Below are positions 54,422 to 61,711 of a stretch of 64,000 nucleotides of DNA, piece after piece. Origin of the DNA: Clostridium manihotivorum (GTDB lineage Bacteria; Bacillota; Clostridia; Clostridiales; Clostridiaceae). The DNA lies in NCBI RefSeq assembly GCF_004015185.1, contig NZ_CP025746.1, forward strand, positions 4,853,776 to 4,917,775, written 5' to 3'. The translations under genes and the position numbers were made by a program. The notes beneath the pieces are model-generated. The model was not told the DNA's origin, searched no databases, and saw only the letters and a program-made list of their open reading frames with translations. The first letter of the stretch is position 1. Each line of letters begins with the position of its first letter.

Positions 54422-55022
54422 TCCTTATGAAATACTTGGACTTAAAGAAGGAGCCTCAGAAGAAGAGATAAAGAAAGCTTATAGAGAGCTTGCAAAAAAA
54501 TATCATCCCGATCAATATGGAAATAATCCATTAAAAGATTTGGCCGAAGATAAGATGAGAGAATTAAACGAAGCTTATGATTACCTTCTTAAAAATGCAA
54601 AGAATAGCTATAGAAATAATTACTCTGGGTATGATAGTAATAGCTCTTCCAATGGATCATACAATGCTAACTATGCTGAAATTCGTAGAGACTTAGCTTC
54701 TGGAAGAGTTTCAGATGCAGAATACAAATTAAACGCTATGAAAATGCGCGATGCAGAGTGGAATTACCTATATGGTATAGTTATGCTTCAAAAAGGACAT
54801 ATGGACTCCGCTTACAGCTATCTTCAGCAAGCTTGCTCTTTAGATCCTAACAATGGAGAGTACAGAGACACTCTAAATAGAGTATCTTCAAGAAACAATA
54901 ATTATAGACAGTCCTACTATAGAACAAGTAGAAACAACGACGCTTTTGAATGCTGCATGCAATTATGGTGTCTTGACAGTATATGCGAATGCTTTGGTGG
55001 AGATCTAATTGGTTGTTGCTAA
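54414..55022 (+). CDS. DnaJ-domain protein with C-terminal Cys-rich tail
   Basis: The 202-residue protein has a J domain at its N-terminus (1-63) with the HPD motif in [10 protein letters not shown] Ser/Asn/Tyr-rich linker, a TPR-like helical pair ([40 protein letters not shown]) and a short Cys-rich end ([18 protein letters not shown]) follow. It is a J-domain cochaperone, not full-length DnaJ: it lacks the G/F region and zinc finger. The ATG follows AGGAGG inside the end of the DUF5685 gene, so the two are coupled. Confidence 0.88.
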   Translation: MNNPYEILGLKEGASEEEIKKAYRELAKKYHPDQYGNNPLKDLAEDKMRELNEAYDYLLKNAKNSYRNNYSGYDSNSSSNGSYNANYAEIRRDLASGRVSDAEYKLNAMKMRDAEWNYLYGIVMLQKGHMDSAYSYLQQACSLDPNNGEYRDTLNRVSSRNNNYRQSYYRTSRNNDAFECCMQLWCLDSICECFGGDLIGCC

Positions 55023-55047
55023 GCTATAGGAAAAGGAGATATGTTAT

Positions 55048-55548
55048 ATGAAAGCAAGTCATATGGCAAAAGGGGGCATTCTTACAGCCCTATCAGTTAT
55101 ATTCTTATATTTGTCTGGTATCTTACCTACAAATAGATTAGCTTTTATTGCTTTGGCATCAATTTTGATTCCAATAGCGATCATGGCCACTTCCATATCA
55201 ACATCAGTTTTAATTTATGTTTCAACCTCTATATTAGCTTTGCTTCTGGTAAATAAACTTACTGCTTTTTTATATATAATATTCTTTGGATCCTATGGAT
55301 TTATAAAATATTATATAGAACGTATTAATTCTATATTAATAGAGTATGTAATAAAAATAATATTCTTCAATCTATGCTTTTTTGTAATCTATAAACTATA
55401 TAGTGCGTTTTTAATCACTGATGCTATGAAAAGAGTACCAACTTGGGGTATTATCCTAGCAGCTCAAGTAGGCTTTCTTGTATTTGATTATGCATTAACT
55501 ATAGTAATAACTGCTTATTTAAGAAAGTTCCACAATAAGAACTTGTAG
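55048..55548 (+). CDS. Small polytopic membrane protein
   Basis: The 166-residue protein has about five membrane helices and few charged residues (MAKGGILTALSVIFLYLSGI at the start). It resembles the short S-component-like membrane proteins of clostridia but has no recognisable substrate motif. It follows the DnaJ-domain gene by 25 bases with its own AAAGGAG and probably shares the transcript. A strong terminator follows. Confidence 0.65.
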   Translation: MKASHMAKGGILTALSVIFLYLSGILPTNRLAFIALASILIPIAIMATSISTSVLIYVSTSILALLLVNKLTAFLYIIFFGSYGFIKYYIERINSILIEYVIKIIFFNLCFFVIYKLYSAFLITDAMKRVPTWGIILAAQVGFLVFDYALTIVITAYLRKFHNKNL

Positions 55549-55591
55549 TTAGATAAAACATTTCTATATAAATTAATACTTAATAAGAAAT

Positions 55592-55624
55592 AAAAACGTC
55601 ATATTTAGAATATGACGTTTTTTA
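55592..55624. terminator. Rho-independent terminator
   Basis: AAAAACGTCATATT pairs perfectly over 14 bp with AATATGACGTTTTT around a three-base loop and ends in a T-run. It terminates the DUF5685-DnaJ-membrane protein operon. Confidence 0.88.
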
Positions 55625-55785
55625 TTCTTTAGGAACTTCCACGAAGACCAAGGCATTCACAAAGTAACAATGAAAAATAGCCAGCCTTTTCCGTAGAAAA
55701 TTATATTTTATATAAAGCCACCATTAAGAATGTGTATCTATCTTAAATGTAAACATCACATGCTTTCAACAATGATTATTTTACA

Positions 55786-55818
55786 GCAAAAAAATAAAAG
55801 AACAGTAAAACTGTTCTT
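55786..55818 (-). terminator. Orphan terminator on the minus strand
   Basis: AAGAACAGT / ACTGTTCTT (55798-55818) forms a perfect 9-bp stem with a three-base loop. On the minus strand it is followed by TTTATTTTTTTG. No minus-strand gene is known directly upstream. Confidence 0.55.
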
Positions 55819-55962
55819 AAGGATAAATAGAAAATGAACATGGACTTGAAATTTGTTAATAAATTAACAACTTCGTTTATATTTTAACAGATACAGATTA
55901 GTATTACAATAGTTTATTAAAAAATATTTTTTACTTTTTTCGCAAGTGTTAAGTAGTAGTAT

Positions 55963-55991
55963 TTGACAGTTAATAATAATTATTATATAAT
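55963..55991 (+). promoter_or_regulatory. Consensus sigma-A promoter with Fur/PerR-type box in the spacer
   Basis: TTGACA (55963-55968), a 17-base spacer and TATAAT (55986-55991) are perfect consensus hexamers. The spacer contains TAATAATAATTATTA (55971-55985), a perfect 7-1-7 inverted repeat close to PerR (TTATAATNATTATAA) and Fur (TGATAATNATTATCA) boxes. Binding there would block RNA polymerase, so the perR-like gene is probably autoregulated. Confidence 0.8.
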
Positions 55992-56021
55992 ATAGATATC
56001 ACAATATTGAGGATGGTGAAA

Positions 56022-56435
56022 ATGGATAATATAACAAGTATCTTTAGAGAAAAAAAATTAAAGCTAACACCTCAAAGAATTGCTGTATATAAATACTTAA
56101 AAGGAACTAAGGAACATCCTTCTGCTGAAGTTATATATAAAGCACTTCAAACTGACTATCCTACTATGAGTTTAGCTACTGTTTATAAAGCTTTAAAAAC
56201 TCTAGTTGAGGTTGGTTTAGTACAAGAGATTAACGTGGGCGAAGGAAATTTCAGATACGATGCTTTTTCTACTCCTCATCCACATATTCAATGTGTCAAT
56301 TGTGGAAGAGTTGATGATTTAGATCAATTAGATCTAAGCGGGCTTAATAAGGAAGCTGAAAATCATAGTAAGTACAAGATCCTTTCTAACAAAGTTTATT
56401 TCTATGGTATTTGTCAGGAATGTCAAGAAAAATAA
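56022..56435 (+). CDS. perR: PerR-like peroxide-sensing Fur-family regulator
   Basis: The 137-residue Fur-family protein has a winged-helix domain (1-80, LKLTPQRIAVYKYL, TVYKALKTLVEVGLV). Structural zinc cysteines are C91, C94, C131 and C134. Its regulatory metal residues align with Bacillus PerR: H32, D80, H86, H88 and D99, where the histidines are the oxidation-sensitive ones. It is therefore more likely PerR than Fur, regulating peroxide defence. The ATG at 56022 follows GAGGATGGTG. The promoter carries a matching box. Confidence 0.85.
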   Translation: MDNITSIFREKKLKLTPQRIAVYKYLKGTKEHPSAEVIYKALQTDYPTMSLATVYKALKTLVEVGLVQEINVGEGNFRYDAFSTPHPHIQCVNCGRVDDLDQLDLSGLNKEAENHSKYKILSNKVYFYGICQECQEK

Positions 56436-56461
56436 AGCTACTTATATAAGTAGCTTTATTT
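56431..56461. terminator. Shared bidirectional terminator overlapping two stop codons
   Basis: AATAAAGCTACTT (56431-56443) pairs perfectly over 13 bp with AAGTAGCTTTATT (56448-56460). The stem includes the perR stop codon on one strand and the solute-binding protein stop codon on the other, an economical convergent arrangement. Confidence 0.88.
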
Positions 56462-57691
56462 TTCTTTTGAGTAAGTTTTAGATAGAATATTTTGCCATTC
56501 ACTACCACTATATCCACCATTTAATATACTTTTTGTCTGTTCTATTAAAATAGGTTTCATTTTGTATGGTAGATTATGATAAAATACTATGTTATTTTCG
56601 TTTGCAACAGTAATTGGCCAAAGCATCTGAGATTGTACTTCCTTTAACTTAGAGTTTGCACTTCTATTACCAGTTATTATTCCTTCTGCAGCTAAACTTT
56701 CATAGGCTTTATCATCAGAGATATAATCTATAAATCTAGAAACTTCATCTTTGTTCTTAGCATTTTGTAGTTGACATACTATATGATCAATTATTACTGG
56801 AGGATTTATCTTCAAACTATCCATAAGATTACTATTTGCAACTCCAATCTTCTTACTTTCACTCAATTCCTTTGAACTTAATGTAGTAACAAATGCGAAA
56901 GGAACTTCCCCACTCTCTACCTTTTTTACTATACTACTATCAGTTGCCAAAAACTTATCAGTATTAATGCCATAGTCTTTATTTAAGGTATTCATATAAT
57001 TAAAAACCTGCTGCATCTGAGAGAAGTTCTTATACTTCTCTTCACCTATATCAAAATTTTTTTCTAAATCAGACTCATTAATCATATTATCAGCAACTAT
57101 CGAGGCTATTGCTAAAGATATATCCATGTCTTTTGGCAAAGCTACTGGTATTTTTATATTTTTGTCTTTAGACATCTTTAATAATGCTGCTAAGTTAGTA
57201 TCATCAGAATTTCCTACAATAGCAGCTGCTTGTTCCCTATTGTATATAAAATTCATTGAATATGGTATAATCCCCATACCAAAATATTTATTATCTACCC
57301 TTCCATATGTAGATACAATTCCATAAAACTTATCTATAACTTTATTATTTCCAATACTACTAGATATGTCTGCCAAGCTTCCTTGTCTAGCCATACTTAT
57401 CATAAGATTTCTTTCACAAATCAGAACATCGTAATCTGACTTTTCAGATGTCACCTTCTCTATCTTATCTGGCTCCGTCATATTTTCAATTTTTATTTCT
57501 ATTTGAGGATGATCTTTTTTATAGTTTGCAATCAATGTATTTATTCCATCAACATCCTGTGAAGCATTGTTCTGAATTAATATGCTGAGCTTACCACTAG
57601 ATTCTGTTTTGCTCTTTGAGCAACTTGTAATAATATTACAAGTTAAAAATACTGATAAAGCAATAGAAATTACACTCTTCAGCTTTTTCAT
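56456..57691 (-). CDS. ABC transporter solute-binding lipoprotein (family 1 type)
   Basis: The 411-residue protein has a lipoprotein signal with lipobox ITSC (C24). The body follows the family 1 extracellular solute-binding fold: LSILIQNNASQDVDGINTLI, then IEIKIENMTEPDKIEK, a YDVLICERN segment and GMGIIPYSMNFIYNRE. Such proteins usually bind sugars or oligosaccharides. No permease or ATPase gene is adjacent, so it is an orphan here and could have a sensory or scavenging role. AGGAGGTG precedes the ATG. Confidence 0.8.
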   Translation of the reverse strand: MKKLKSVISIALSVFLTCNIITSCSKSKTESSGKLSILIQNNASQDVDGINTLIANYKKDHPQIEIKIENMTEPDKIEKVTSEKSDYDVLICERNLMISMARQGSLADISSSIGNNKVIDKFYGIVSTYGRVDNKYFGMGIIPYSMNFIYNREQAAAIVGNSDDTNLAALLKMSKDKNIKIPVALPKDMDISLAIASIVADNMINESDLEKNFDIGEEKYKNFSQMQQVFNYMNTLNKDYGINTDKFLATDSSIVKKVESGEVPFAFVTTLSSKELSESKKIGVANSNLMDSLKINPPVIIDHIVCQLQNAKNKDEVSRFIDYISDDKAYESLAAEGIITGNRSANSKLKEVQSQMLWPITVANENNIVFYHNLPYKMKPILIEQTKSILNGGYSGSEWQNILSKTYSKEK

Positions 57692-57777
57692 ATTACACCT
57701 CCTAAAATAACTTAATAATATTTTGTGTAAATTAATTTATTCTATGTTTATTTCATATAATTTTACGAGGTGATAAA

Positions 57778-58725
57778 ATGAAAAGAACAATAGTGCTTAT
57801 AAACAAGAAACTTTTCTATATCTTAACATTTAGCTTAATTGTTATTTTGATTATGATAATTATAGCTATTTTCTCTATGTTAAAGTCCAAGCCGCAAGTT
57901 GACCAAGCTGTATCAACCAACACCTTAGTAACAAATGAGAAAGCTATAAAAAAAGACTTAAATGGCGATGGTAAGGACGATATACTGTATATATCTACTC
58001 AAAACAATAAATATTATATGGAAGTTCATAGCTTAGGAAAAACAATTTTCTTAGACCCTGATAAAAAGATTGGAACTGTTGGAACCTACTCAAGTTTTTG
58101 GCCTATGAGTGTTTCTCTAATAGACCTCTCTAGAGATAAAATACCAGAAATACTCGTACAAGCTTCACAGGACAAGGTCCCAATTCAGCATATTTTTTAC
58201 TACTCTAGTGGACAATATAATGATATTTACTTTGGATCAAATAATGTCTTTGGTATATTAGATTCTAAAAACAACAAGACCCCTAAGCTTATATCCATGA
58301 ATTTAAAAAGCAGTAATAAGGATATCTCTCAGTATATACTAATAAAGGATTCTCTAAAAAAAGTTAGTTCTGATACCTTAACAATACCTGGTCTTCAAAA
58401 TGTGCTACTTTTTATCGACATGATTGAAAGTTCAGGTGAACTAGATAGCACTTATGATGTCTTCACTTCAGATATAGATAGTGATAGTATGTCTCTTATA
58501 TGGAAACTTGATAAGAAAGATTATATTTATGAATTTCAAGATGCACTTTTCAACGATACTAAATGGGATGATAAAGGTTCTCCAAGAGAAATACAGTGGA
58601 CTTTAAATTTTAAGAAAGTTATAGCTCAGGGCATTGGTGATCCTACTCAAGTAAAATTAAAAATTAATGTTATGAAGGAAGATGATAAATTTAAAATAAA
58701 CTCTATAAAAATACAGAAAAATTAA
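57778..58725 (+). CDS. Membrane-anchored protein with FG-GAP/VCBS-like repeat
   Basis: The 315-residue protein has an N-terminal signal anchor (about 10-38). The extracytoplasmic part begins with DLNGDGKDDILYI (61-73), a calcium-binding FG-GAP/VCBS motif, and has a related partial repeat in LIDLSRDKIPEILVQ. The C-terminal ~100 residues are beta-rich with no known motif. A surface role such as adhesion or sensing is plausible. GAGGTGA precedes the ATG. It is divergent from the solute-binding protein gene. Confidence 0.65.
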   Translation: MKRTIVLINKKLFYILTFSLIVILIMIIIAIFSMLKSKPQVDQAVSTNTLVTNEKAIKKDLNGDGKDDILYISTQNNKYYMEVHSLGKTIFLDPDKKIGTVGTYSSFWPMSVSLIDLSRDKIPEILVQASQDKVPIQHIFYYSSGQYNDIYFGSNNVFGILDSKNNKTPKLISMNLKSSNKDISQYILIKDSLKKVSSDTLTIPGLQNVLLFIDMIESSGELDSTYDVFTSDIDSDSMSLIWKLDKKDYIYEFQDALFNDTKWDDKGSPREIQWTLNFKKVIAQGIGDPTQVKLKINVMKEDDKFKINSIKIQKN

Positions 58726-58727
58726 AA

Positions 58728-58820
58728 GGGTCGCTTTCGCGACCCAAAAGGGGGATGGGGGGTTTTAGCTTTAATGAAGACAGTCTTCATTTAGCTATAG
58801 GAGATTTCTCCTAACTACAT
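58728..58820. other. Cluster of palindromes with a G-rich core between convergent genes
   Basis: In ~90 bases lie GGGTCGC/GCGACCC (58728-58745) and the G-rich AAAAGGGGGATGGGGGGTTTT (58746-58766 region). A nested hairpin follows, TAGCT...AATGAAG/CTTCATT...AGCTA (58766-58799), and then AGGAGATTTCTCCT. The first hairpin starts three bases after the stop codon of the FG-GAP protein gene. It probably includes a terminator, but no hairpin has a proper T-run directly after it. Confidence 0.5.
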
Positions 58821-58865
58821 TTATTATTATTGACTAGTTTGCTTTTTTTATACATACTTATTACA

Positions 58866-59402
58866 TTAATATTCTATTTCGCCATCTTGGTACATTTCTA
58901 TAACTCTATCAATAAATCTAGCTCTTGCTGGATCTACAAAACTTCTTACTGCTCTTAACATAGATATGTTACCATCTTCACCACCTGAAAAATTAACCGG
59001 ACCACTATACTGTGTTTGATTACTATTAAACCCAGCATTGTTTGTTCCACCATTAAAAGAGTTAAACATAGCACCTAAATTGTTTAAATCAAATCCTTCA
59101 GGTGACATGGAAGAAAATAGCGAAGATAAATTATTAAGATCTATATTATTAAACATTTCGGACATTTGAGGATTCATGCTAAAAGGAAATGGTAATCCTC
59201 CTGTAAGAAAACTTAATGGGTTCATGCTTCCCATTGATCCCATCATACTATTCATAATGTTCCCCATAGGTCCCATATTATTCATATTATTCATGTTATT
59301 CATGTTGTTCATATTCCCCATGTTTCCCATGTTTCCCATGGGGCCCATGTTATTCATGCCACCAAGATTTTCATTTCTGCCTCTATGTCTATGCTTTGGC
59401 AT
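58866..59402 (-). CDS. Met/Asn/Gly-repeat protein, possible spore coat component
   Basis: The 178-residue protein starts with a basic cap (MPKHRHRGRNENLGG). Tripeptide-like repeats of N-N-M and G-N-M follow (about 15-60), then Phe/Leu/Met- and Ser/Asn-rich sequence. A non-repetitive C-terminal helix (SMLRAVRSFVDPARARFIDR and on) ends EMYQDGEIEY. The low complexity recalls clostridial coat or morphogenetic proteins, but the conserved-looking C-terminal helix suggests a specific binding role. GGAGGG precedes two possible ATG codons; I chose the second for spacing. Confidence 0.6.
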   Translation of the reverse strand: MPKHRHRGRNENLGGMNNMGPMGNMGNMGNMNNMNNMNNMNNMGPMGNIMNSMMGSMGSMNPLSFLTGGLPFPFSMNPQMSEMFNNIDLNNLSSLFSSMSPEGFDLNNLGAMFNSFNGGTNNAGFNSNQTQYSGPVNFSGGEDGNISMLRAVRSFVDPARARFIDRVIEMYQDGEIEY

Positions 59403-59504
59403 CATACTCCCTCCAATTAATTACTGTGTATGTATTATTTAAAATTTGCTAAGGAATAAAATAATATATTTTTTTGGAGGGCATAAAGCCCTCCAATCTA
59501 TATT

Positions 59505-59744
59505 CTAGCGATAGCCATATCCATAGCCACCGTATGGTGTATTGCAGCCTCTACCAGAGCCGCATAGCCAGAATAATAAGAATAGTATGAACCCATTTTT
59601 ATTACATAGTACTCCGGAAATCCATAAGATAATGAAAGCTATTAGCCAACCACATCCGTTATAACTTCCACTTCTTCCATTAGGATAATAACCATACTGG
59701 GGACCAAATACAGGATATCCATAGTTGCAACAACTATTACACAT
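59505..59744 (-). CDS. Small Gly/Tyr/Cys-rich membrane protein
   Basis: The 79-residue protein has a Cys/Tyr-rich start (MCNSCCNYGYPVFGPQYGYY) and two hydrophobic segments (GWLIAFIILWISGVLCN, GFILFLLFWLCG). It ends in a Gly/Tyr-rich tail. The hydrophobic hairpin with CNKNGF between helices recurs in the next gene (CNNKGF), so the two are paralogs. Similar proteins in clostridia are annotated as sporulation or high-cysteine proteins. AAAGGAG precedes the ATG. Confidence 0.6.
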   Translation of the reverse strand: MCNSCCNYGYPVFGPQYGYYPNGRSGSYNGCGWLIAFIILWISGVLCNKNGFILFLLFWLCGSGRGCNTPYGGYGYGYR

Positions 59745-59784
59745 ATCTTAAAGCTCCTTTCCCTAGCATTGTTAACTTATGGTT

Positions 59785-60084
59785 TTAGCAGCATCTTGGT
59801 TGGAAGAATCCAGCTCCGCCTCTGTTACCGCCGAAACCACCACAGCCACATAATAAGAATAATAATATTAGAAGAAATCCCTTATTGTTGCATAGTAATC
59901 CAGAATACTGGAATATCAATAGTAGTATAGCTATTGTACAAGGACTTCCACCGAAGCCTCCACAGCTAGAGCCACCACCAAATCCACCGATTCCAGGACC
60001 ATATCCACCACCGTACATTGGCATTGGGTATCCACCACCATATGGGTTACAGCATGGGTTACAGCAGCATTTTTTCTTTGACAT
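59785..60084 (-). CDS. Small Cys/Gly-rich membrane protein, coat-like
   Basis: The 99-residue protein has an N-terminal Cys cluster (MSKKKCCCNPCCNPYGGGYP) and a Gly/Tyr-rich linker. Two hydrophobic segments are separated by LLCNNKGFLL, and the end is Cys-rich (FFQPRCC). It is a paralog of the 59505-59744 product. Cysteine density suggests disulfide cross-linking, as in insoluble spore-coat or exosporium layers. AGGAGGA precedes the ATG. Confidence 0.62.
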   Translation of the reverse strand: MSKKKCCCNPCCNPYGGGYPMPMYGGGYGPGIGGFGGGSSCGGFGGSPCTIAILLLIFQYSGLLCNNKGFLLILLFLLCGCGGFGGNRGGAGFFQPRCC

Positions 60085-60135
60085 ATCAAAATCCTCCTAT
60101 CATCATTTTTTTATACTTTAGTATTTCATTGTTTA

Positions 60136-60588
60136 TTAGTCGTTTACGCATGTGTTGTTATCGTTGCATCCACAGTTGTTACCTCTGCCCCATCCTCCAC
60201 ATACAAAGAATAGGATTATTATTAAGAACCATAGCCAGTTTGATCCGTAGCCACCAAAGCCACATCCACCGCCTAGGCCATATCCACCATATCCAGCGCC
60301 GTATCCAGGATATCCTCCTCCACAGCATGGATTTTGTTGTGGATAATAACATGTTTGCTTACAGCATCCATGTTTAGTTTTCTTAACATTGCAGCAGCAT
60401 GGGTTTATTGCTCCATAACCACCATAGCCTCCACCATAATTTCCACCGTTTCCGCATCCACAGAAGATTAGTAGTAAGAATATAATCCAGATCCAAGATC
60501 CTCCAAACCCTCTATTACCTGTTCCACAGTTATCATTACAGTTGTCATTGCCGCCTGTTAATCCATTTAGGATTTCATTTAGTTCCAT
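60136..60588 (-). CDS. Cys/Gly/Tyr-rich protein with two membrane segments, coat-like
   Basis: The 150-residue protein has two hydrophobic segments (SWIWIIFLLLIFCGCG and NWLWFLIIILFFVCGGWG). They flank a Gly/Tyr-rich repeat region and a Cys-rich centre (NPCCCNVKKTKHGCC, NPCCGGGYPGYG). Gly-Tyr repeats plus clustered cysteines resemble chorion-like high-cysteine proteins, a label used for some clostridial coat proteins. Together with the two downstream genes it forms a paralogous set in one direction, each with its own strong ribosome binding site (here GGGAGGAAG). Confidence 0.62.
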   Translation of the reverse strand: MELNEILNGLTGGNDNCNDNCGTGNRGFGGSWIWIIFLLLIFCGCGNGGNYGGGYGGYGAINPCCCNVKKTKHGCCKQTCYYPQQNPCCGGGYPGYGAGYGGYGLGGGCGFGGYGSNWLWFLIIILFFVCGGWGRGNNCGCNDNNTCVND

Positions 60589-60771
60589 AAATCTTCCTCC
60601 CTTTTGTTAAAATGGATTTATTTGGTTTTATAGTATATACTATTCTATCATCTCTAATTTGACACTGTTTTTAGGAATATAATTCGGCAGGAGAGAATAT
60701 ATTATTTTATTTTATTAATTATTCATTCTTTCTAGGATTTTTTCTGAGGTTGCGAATGGATATGAATTTAT

Positions 60772-60823
60772 ATAATTTTAAGATATAATTTTAAGATATA
60801 ATTTTAAGATATAATTTTAAGAT
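60772..60823. repeat. Four perfect 13-bp tandem repeats
   Basis: The unit ATAATTTTAAGAT is repeated exactly four times and followed by a partial fifth. It is a simple A/T microsatellite-like tract and could vary in copy number between strains. Confidence 0.9.
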
Positions 60824-60838
60824 ATGATATTAAACTGA

Positions 60839-60936
60839 ATATGTACCACTTCGATCAGAAATCTATTTTCAAAGCTACTCTGGTTTTTAGAGGAGATTTT
60901 AATAATATAAACTTAATTACTATGCGGTACATCCAT
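60839..60936. repeat. Dispersed repeat family 3, copy 2, with inverted ends
   Basis: ATGTACC at the left (60841) and GGTACAT at the right (60928) are inverted. The left half matches 47840-47886 (AAATCTATTTTCA and on). The words TGTACCACTTC and RATC also occur on the minus strand near 23530-23545. Confidence 0.4.
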
Positions 60937-61022
60937 ACATAATTTCTATATACTTTGAAGTTACTTCGTATGCCTTCTCTCTCTTGATGCAAATCCACAG
61001 GTTCATTGCTTTCCTAGAAAGT

Positions 61023-61062
61023 AAAAAAGACATTAAATCCTCAAGTGATTTAATGTCTTTTT
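61023..61062. terminator. Terminator of the lon-engB transcript
   Basis: An A-run followed by GACATTAAATC pairs with GATTTAATGTC and a T-run (61023-61039 with 61047-61062) around a seven-base loop, downstream of engB. Confidence 0.88.
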
Positions 61063-61093
61063 ATTAACTTTGTAAGTTTAGTCAATTAACATA

Positions 61094-61711
61094 TTAGGAT
61101 TCTTTTGACTGTTCATTATCTTCTTTTAGTATAATATCATCAAAAATTGAATCCACTAGCTCATCTCTTCCAATTTTATTTAAGGAAGAGAAATAATATA
61201 GCTTATCTTCTTGTGCTAGTTTAAGAGTATCTCTTATTACTTTTTCGCTTTTTCTAAGTTCATTTTTAGATAATTTATCACTCTTAGTAGCTATAACTAA
61301 AACATCATACCCGTAGTGCTTTATCCATTCATGCATCATAATATCATCTTCTGTAGGCTTGTGTCTACAATCAACTAAAAGCACAACTCTTTTCAATTGT
61401 AATCTTGAGCTAAGATATGTCTCAATTATCTTTCCCCAACTAGCCTTCTCAGTCTTTGATACCTTTGCATAGCCATATCCAGGCAAGTCTACCAAATAAA
61501 AATCATTATTTATTAGGAAAAAGTTTATAAGTCTAGTTTTCCCTGGAGTTTGACTTACCTTTGCAAGTCCTCTCCTGTTAGTTATAGAATTTATTATTGA
61601 TGACTTACCAACATTCGATCTACCTACGAAAGCGACTTCTATTCTCTCATCTGTAGGATATTGCTCCCTTCTAACTGCGGAAGTAATAAACTCTGAGTTC
61701 TTAATCTTCAT
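61094..61711 (-). CDS. engB: Ribosome biogenesis GTPase EngB/YsxC
   Basis: EngB is a small GTPase needed for 50S subunit assembly. The 205-residue protein has G1 GRSNVGKSS (30-38), the switch I threonine region with SQTPGKTR, G3 [11 protein letters not shown]4 ATKSD and the G5 region [10 protein letters not shown], all in order. The ATG at 61711 has GGAG nine bases upstream, inside the end of lon. The lon-engB pair with overlapping ends is common in Firmicutes. An ATG eight codons upstream would lie before the ribosome binding site. Confidence 0.95.
   Translation of the reverse strand: MKIKNSEFITSAVRREQYPTDERIEVAFVGRSNVGKSSIINSITNRRGLAKVSQTPGKTRLINFFLINNDFYLVDLPGYGYAKVSKTEKASWGKIIETYLSSRLQLKRVVLLVDCRHKPTEDDIMMHEWIKHYGYDVLVIATKSDKLSKNELRKSEKVIRDTLKLAQEDKLYYFSSLNKIGRDELVDSIFDDIILKEDNEQSKES

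Larger units (their letters stand above)
55549..56021. other. Intergenic region, 473 bp
   Basis: It contains a strong terminator (55592-55624), a second perfect 9-bp hairpin with a minus-strand T-run (55798-55818), and the perR promoter with its Fur/PerR-type box (55963-55991). No gene is supported. Confidence 0.55.
60589..61093. other. Intergenic region, 505 bp, with tandem and dispersed repeats
   Basis: It contains the leader of the coat-like cluster, four 13-bp tandem copies (60772-60823), a copy of repeat family 3 (60839-60936) and the engB terminator (61023-61062). No gene is supported. Confidence 0.55.

Noticed and set aside
59176-59442. Plus-strand frame opposite the Met/Asn/Gly-repeat gene
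   Set aside because: It is produced by the low-complexity repeats read backwards and has no ribosome binding site.
59885-60377. Plus-strand frames opposite the Cys/Gly-rich genes
   Set aside because: The minus-strand genes have strong ribosome binding sites and coherent repeated architecture; the opposite frames are shadows.
60772-60823. Possible CRISPR array
   Set aside because: The units are contiguous 13-mers without spacers; no cas genes or spaced repeats of 24-40 bp occur anywhere in the window.
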